DNA from: an uncultured Erysipelotrichaceae bacterium
Lineage (GTDB): Bacteria; Bacillota_I; Bacilli_A; RF39; UBA660
Direction of reading: 5' to 3'
Assembly: GCA_902795755.1 (NCBI GenBank)
Contig: CADBMO010000004.1
Location: forward strand, 1-14,724
Length of the DNA: 14,724 bases
The translations under genes were made by a program, and so were the position numbers. The notes beneath the pieces were generated by a model. The model had not been told where the DNA came from and did not search any database. It was given only the letters and a program-made list of their open reading frames with translations. Positions 11,424-14,724 of the stretch are shown here, piece after piece. Position 1 is the stretch's first letter. The number at the start of each line of letters is the position of its first letter.

Positions 11424-13792
11424 TGTTATTATCAAGAAATTTTGTAAGTGATTATATTGATTTACCAAAAGATTTAACTATTGAACAAATTGCAGAAGAT
11501 ATGACATCAGTTGGTAATGAGTATGATGATGCTGGTAAATTAATTAATTGTACTAAATTAGTAGTTGGACAAATATTAGAAGCATATGATCATCCTGATA
11601 GTGACCATTTACATGTTTGTAAAGTAGATGTTGGAAATGAGGTTTTAAACATTGTATGTGGTGCGCCAAACGTAAAAGAAGGCCTTAAGGTAGTTGTTGC
11701 ACTTCCTGGAGCTAAATTACCTGGTGGTGAAATAAAAAAAGGAATGATTAGAGGTATCGAATCTAATGGTATGCTATGCGCTAAATCAGAGTTAGGTTTA
11801 GATAATAAATTTTTAGAAGAAAAAGATAAAACTGGTATTCATGAATTAGATGATGATGCGAAGATAGGTACTGATGCTATTAAAGCACTTGGTTTAGATG
11901 ATGAAGTTATTGATTTTGAACTTACTTCTAACAGGGGTGATTTATTAAGCGTTTTAGGTATGGCATATGAATTGGGTGCTATATATAAAAAGAATGTTAA
12001 AGACATAGATTTAGAATATAAAACTGTAAAAGAAAACGTAAAAGATGAGTTTTCAATTGATATTAAAACTGATGATTGTACTTTGTTTTTAGCAAAAAAA
12101 GTTAAGAACGTAACAATAAAAGAAAGTCCGGATTTCATCAAAGAAAGACTTATTGCAAGTGGTATCAGACCAATTAATAACGTTGTTGATATTTCTAATT
12201 ACGTAATGTTAGAAACAGGTCAACCACTTCATTATTATGATGCAAATAGTTTAGGTGAAAAATTAATAGTAAGAAACGCAAATGATGGTGAAAAGCTTAC
12301 TACTTTAGATGGTATACAAAGAACTTTATCAAAAGATGATATCGTAATTGCTGATCCTAATAAGGCTATTGGATTAGCGGGCGTTATGGGTGGATTATCT
12401 ACTGAAGTTGAAGAGACTACTAAAGATATTATTATTGAATCTGCTATATTTGACAAAGTAAAAATTAGAAAGACATCTAAAAAGATACTTAGAAGTGAAG
12501 CATCAAACAGATTTGAAAAAGGTCTTGATCCTAAAAGAACATACATGGCAATGGAAAGAAGTTGTGCATTATTACAAAAATATGCTAATGCACAAGTACT
12601 TGATGGATTAGTAGAGTATAATAAAATTACTATGGAAGATAAAGAAATAAACTTGAGATTTTCTAAGGTAGAAAGTGTATTAGGTATAAAAATAGACCGT
12701 GATAAAATTATTGATATATTAAAATCTCTAGGATTTAAAGTAGAAGATAAAAAAGATTATTTAACGGTTGTTGTGCCTACTAGAAGATTAGATATTTCGA
12801 TAGAAGAAGATTTAATTGAAGAAGTTGGAAGAATGTATGGTATGGATAACATAGAAGGTAAATTACCGCTATTAAAGGTTATTAATACTCATTTTGATAA
12901 AACTAAAAGAGAAATTAAAAATAAATTAATTGATTTGGGATTAAACGAGACGCTTAGTTATTCATTAATTCCAAATAGTGAAGTGCATAAATTTACTAAT
13001 GAAGAATTTACTGAAATAACTTTAAATGATCCAATGAGTGAGGATAGAAATACCTTAAGATATAGTTTGTTATATTCGTTAAAAGAGATATATTCATATA
13101 ATAAATCTAGAAATAATAGTGATATTTCAATATTTGAAGTAGGAAAAGGATTCTATAAAGAAAATGATGAATATAAAGAAGATTTGAAATTAGCAGTTTT
13201 AATGACAGGAGATTATTATTTAGATGTTAATAAAACAAAGGTTGATTTTTATATAATCAAAGGTGTATTAGAAGAATTATTAGATTTCTTAGGATATAAA
13301 GATAGATATAGTTTGGTAGTAGACGACATTCCAAAAGAATTTCACCCTGGTCAAAGCGCATCAATTATAATGCAAGGTAAAAAAATAGGTGTAATAGGTA
13401 AAATGCATCCAAGTGTTATAAAAGATAACGTATATGCATTTGAGATAAACTTAGAAAAACTATTAGTTAATAGAGCAAGTAAGATGGTATTTAAAGAAAT
13501 ACCAAAATATCCAAGTGTTAGAAAAGATGTTGCATTTATCGTTGATAAGGATGTTACCGTTAAAGAGGTAATGGATGTAATAAAAAAATCTGCGGGTAGG
13601 TTATTAAGTAAGCAAGAATTATTTGATGTATATACTGGTGAAAATGTCAAGGATAATGAAAAATCATTAGCATTTGCGCTTTACTTTAGTGATGAAAGTA
13701 AAACTCTAACGGAAGAAGAAGTAATGGAATGTTTTAATAAAATTATTAAGAACGTTGAAGAAAAATTAGATGCTAAAGTAAGAGATAATTAA
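11423..13792 (+). CDS. pheT: Phenylalanyl-tRNA synthetase beta subunit
   Basis: Beta chain of the same enzyme; it binds tRNA and edits mischarged Tyr-tRNA-Phe. The 789 residues (Bacillus ~804) show the usual domain order. An EMAP-type tRNA-binding OB domain covers about 40-150 (LVVGQILEAYDHPDSDHLHVC). B3/B4 editing follows, with ELTSNRGDLLSVLGMAYEL and INNVVDISNYVMLETGQPLH, then GVMGG. The B5 region holds SEASNRFEKGLD and the catalytic-like domain comes next. The C-terminal ferredoxin-fold anticodon-binding domain (about 696-788) starts YPSVRKDVAFIVD. The ATG shares one base with the pheS TAA (TAATG at 11421-11425), so translation is coupled for a 1:1 ratio. AAAGGATG upstream provides the ribosome site. 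The conserved Arg in SNRGD is encoded by AGG. No frameshift or truncation is seen. Confidence 0.98.
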   Translation: MLLSRNFVSDYIDLPKDLTIEQIAEDMTSVGNEYDDAGKLINCTKLVVGQILEAYDHPDSDHLHVCKVDVGNEVLNIVCGAPNVKEGLKVVVALPGAKLPGGEIKKGMIRGIESNGMLCAKSELGLDNKFLEEKDKTGIHELDDDAKIGTDAIKALGLDDEVIDFELTSNRGDLLSVLGMAYELGAIYKKNVKDIDLEYKTVKENVKDEFSIDIKTDDCTLFLAKKVKNVTIKESPDFIKERLIASGIRPINNVVDISNYVMLETGQPLHYYDANSLGEKLIVRNANDGEKLTTLDGIQRTLSKDDIVIADPNKAIGLAGVMGGLSTEVEETTKDIIIESAIFDKVKIRKTSKKILRSEASNRFEKGLDPKRTYMAMERSCALLQKYANAQVLDGLVEYNKITMEDKEINLRFSKVESVLGIKIDRDKIIDILKSLGFKVEDKKDYLTVVVPTRRLDISIEEDLIEEVGRMYGMDNIEGKLPLLKVINTHFDKTKREIKNKLIDLGLNETLSYSLIPNSEVHKFTNEEFTEITLNDPMSEDRNTLRYSLLYSLKEIYSYNKSRNNSDISIFEVGKGFYKENDEYKEDLKLAVLMTGDYYLDVNKTKVDFYIIKGVLEELLDFLGYKDRYSLVVDDIPKEFHPGQSASIIMQGKKIGVIGKMHPSVIKDNVYAFEINLEKLLVNRASKMVFKEIPKYPSVRKDVAFIVDKDVTVKEVMDVIKKSAGRLLSKQELFDVYTGENVKDNEKSLAFALYFSDESKTLTEEEVMECFNKIIKNVEEKLDAKVRDN

Positions 13793-13819
13793 AAAGAGTG
13801 TTAAATGGCACTCTTTTTT
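13791..13819 (+). terminator. Intrinsic terminator of pheST
   Basis: AAAAAGAGTG (13791-13800) pairs with CACTCTTTTT (13809-13818) around TTAAATGG, with a T-run to 13819. The stem starts in the TAA stop (13790-13792). Confidence 0.9.
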
Positions 13820-13821
13820 AG

Positions 13822-13850
13822 TTGATAATAATTGCTAAAAGTTATATAAT
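13822..13850 (+). promoter_or_regulatory. Sigma-A type promoter for the DUF5684-like gene
   Basis: TTGATA (13822-13827; 5 of 6), 17-base spacer, perfect TATAAT (13845-13850). The -35 starts three bases after the pheT terminator T-run. Confidence 0.82.
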
Positions 13851-13877
13851 ATAAAAGAAGAATAAGGTGGTGTTGCT

Positions 13878-14724
13878 ATGGATGAATTTGAATATGCAAT
13901 GGGTGGTTCACCAGAAACCAATCCATTTTCATTATCAGATTATAGCATAGGTACAATAATTTTGGTTGCTTTATTAATTATTGTTTTAATTATTAATATT
14001 ATATCATTTATAAAGTTTTATAAGAAAATGGGATATAATGGATTAAAAGCAATAGTACCTGTATATAATTTTATGATACTTGCAGAAATGGGTGATATGA
14101 AAAAAGTAATGGGATTATTATTCTTAATACCTATTGTTAATTTTATATTCTTATTTAAAGCATATAAATCTATTTCTAAAAAAATGAGTTTAAGTGGCGC
14201 ATATCCAATACTATTAACGTTATTACCATTTATTTTTATTCCGTTAATAGCATTTAATAAAAAGATTGTTTGTGCACCTGAATACATGCATAGTGAAGAA
14301 GTTATAGAAAATTTAGATACAGGAAAAGTAACTGATCTTAACGCGTTATTAGGGCAAGATAGCACATCACAAGAACAGAGTCAAATGCAAAACAATATGC
14401 AAGTAAATCAAACGATGCCTCAGACTAACAATGATCAAATGCTAGATCCAAATATGTTATCAAACAATATGAATAATCAAATGATGAATCCAAACATGAT
14501 GCAAAATAACATGCAAATGAATCAAGGAATGGTGCCAAATAATATGAATGGTCAAATGATGGATCCAAACATGATGCAAAATAGCATGCAAATGAATCAA
14601 GGAATGGTGCCAAATAATACAAATGGACAAATGATGAATCCAAACATGATGCAAAATAACATGCAAATGAATCAAGGAATGGTGCCAAATAATATGAATG
14701 GGCAAATGATGGATCCAAACATGA
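13878..14724 (+). CDS. DUF5684-like membrane protein with Met/Asn/Gln-rich repeat tail (3' partial)
   Basis: At least 282 residues; the stop lies beyond the window. The N-terminal ~130 residues hold about three membrane helices (about 23-47, 77-96 and 108-127). The segment MGYNGLKAIVPVYNFMIL (51-68) resembles the 'GW.alIP.YN' signature of DUF5684-like small membrane proteins, whose function is not established. The frame then enters a hydrophilic, probably disordered tail (from about residue 130). From about residue 190 the tail is almost only Met, Asn, Gln, Pro and Asp, and from residue 205 it is a 25-residue tandem repeat (PNMMQNNMQMNQGMVPNNMN and five more residues). The tail could bind soft metals or self-associate, but neither is shown. 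ATG 13878 has AAGGTGG (13864-13870) seven bases upstream and its own promoter. Confidence 0.8.
   Translation, partial: MDEFEYAMGGSPETNPFSLSDYSIGTIILVALLIIVLIINIISFIKFYKKMGYNGLKAIVPVYNFMILAEMGDMKKVMGLLFLIPIVNFIFLFKAYKSISKKMSLSGAYPILLTLLPFIFIPLIAFNKKIVCAPEYMHSEEVIENLDTGKVTDLNALLGQDSTSQEQSQMQNNMQVNQTMPQTNNDQMLDPNMLSNNMNNQMMNPNMMQNNMQMNQGMVPNNMNGQMMDPNMMQNSMQMNQGMVPNNTNGQMMNPNMMQNNMQMNQGMVPNNMNGQMMDPNM
14448..14724 (+). repeat. 75-bp in-frame tandem repeat array, continuing past the window
   Basis: Full 75-bp units start at 14490, 14565 and 14640, and a fourth starts at 14715. Units 1 and 3 differ by one base, while unit 2 differs from unit 1 at five bases. A shorter degenerate 42-bp unit precedes them at 14448. 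The units' final codons alternate GAT, AAT, GAT (and AAT before unit 1), hinting at a 150-bp higher-order period. All unit lengths are multiples of three, so copy-number change would keep the frame. Confidence 0.95.

Noticed and set aside
4199..11950. Possible reassignment of AGG from Arg to Met, reported for some uncultured Bacilli
   Set aside because: AGG encodes strictly conserved arginines here: NQIRVHL in the RluA-family protein, LPKLRGG in Fmt and SNRGD in PheT.
14425..14718. Two long minus-strand open frames with repeated His/Ile- and Ser/Leu-rich peptides opposite the repeat array
   Set aside because: They are the complement of the 75-bp repeats in the membrane-protein gene. Their periodicity is inherited, and no ribosome site or promoter supports them.

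Overview
The window is a slice of a very AT-rich, compact bacterial chromosome with every gene on the + strand. Purine-rich Shine-Dalgarno sites, sigma-A type promoters, a T-box leader, a four-cysteine PheS of Bacillus type and a RasP/RseP protease point to a low-GC Firmicute (Bacilli). The gene style (TAA/TAG stops, lysine- and asparagine-rich proteins, many single-pass surface proteins of unknown function) suggests an uncultured Bacilli lineage close to the Mollicutes/RF39/Erysipelotrichales group. That placement is inference. The standard code holds: AGG sits at conserved Arg positions in RluA, Fmt and PheT, and conserved Trp codons are TGG.

Layout. (1) 2-1344: the end of an AI-2E family transporter, then rubrerythrin. 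(2) 1351-4409: a large double-anchored surface protein with two copies of one ectodomain, a tail-anchored coiled-coil protein, and an RluA-type pseudouridine synthase. (3) 4419-7274: cdsA-rseP-fmt, i.e. phospholipid synthesis, intramembrane proteolysis and initiator-tRNA formylation. (4) 7306-9056: two co-transcribed, N-terminally anchored extracytoplasmic proteins of unknown function, one with an EF-hand-like loop. (5) 9037-10090: frr (ribosome recycling factor) with a small exported Ig-like protein. (6) 10095-13819: pheS-pheT behind a tRNA-Phe-responsive T-box leader with a UUC specifier. (7) 13822-14724: a DUF5684-like membrane protein whose Met/Asn/Gln-rich tail is built from a 75-bp tandem repeat and runs off the window.

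The core genes serve translation (rluA family, fmt, frr, pheST) and the envelope (cdsA, rseP). They alternate with lineage-type surface proteins. The most distinctive feature is transcriptional packing. Nine gene-end hairpins all begin inside the upstream reading frame, so the stop codon lies in the hairpin. In two cases the hairpin loop also supplies the -35 box of the next promoter. No mobile element, CRISPR array, rRNA or tRNA gene was seen, and no gene-free stretch exceeds 300 bases; the longest, about 290 bases at 10081-10367, is filled by a terminator, promoter and T-box leader.
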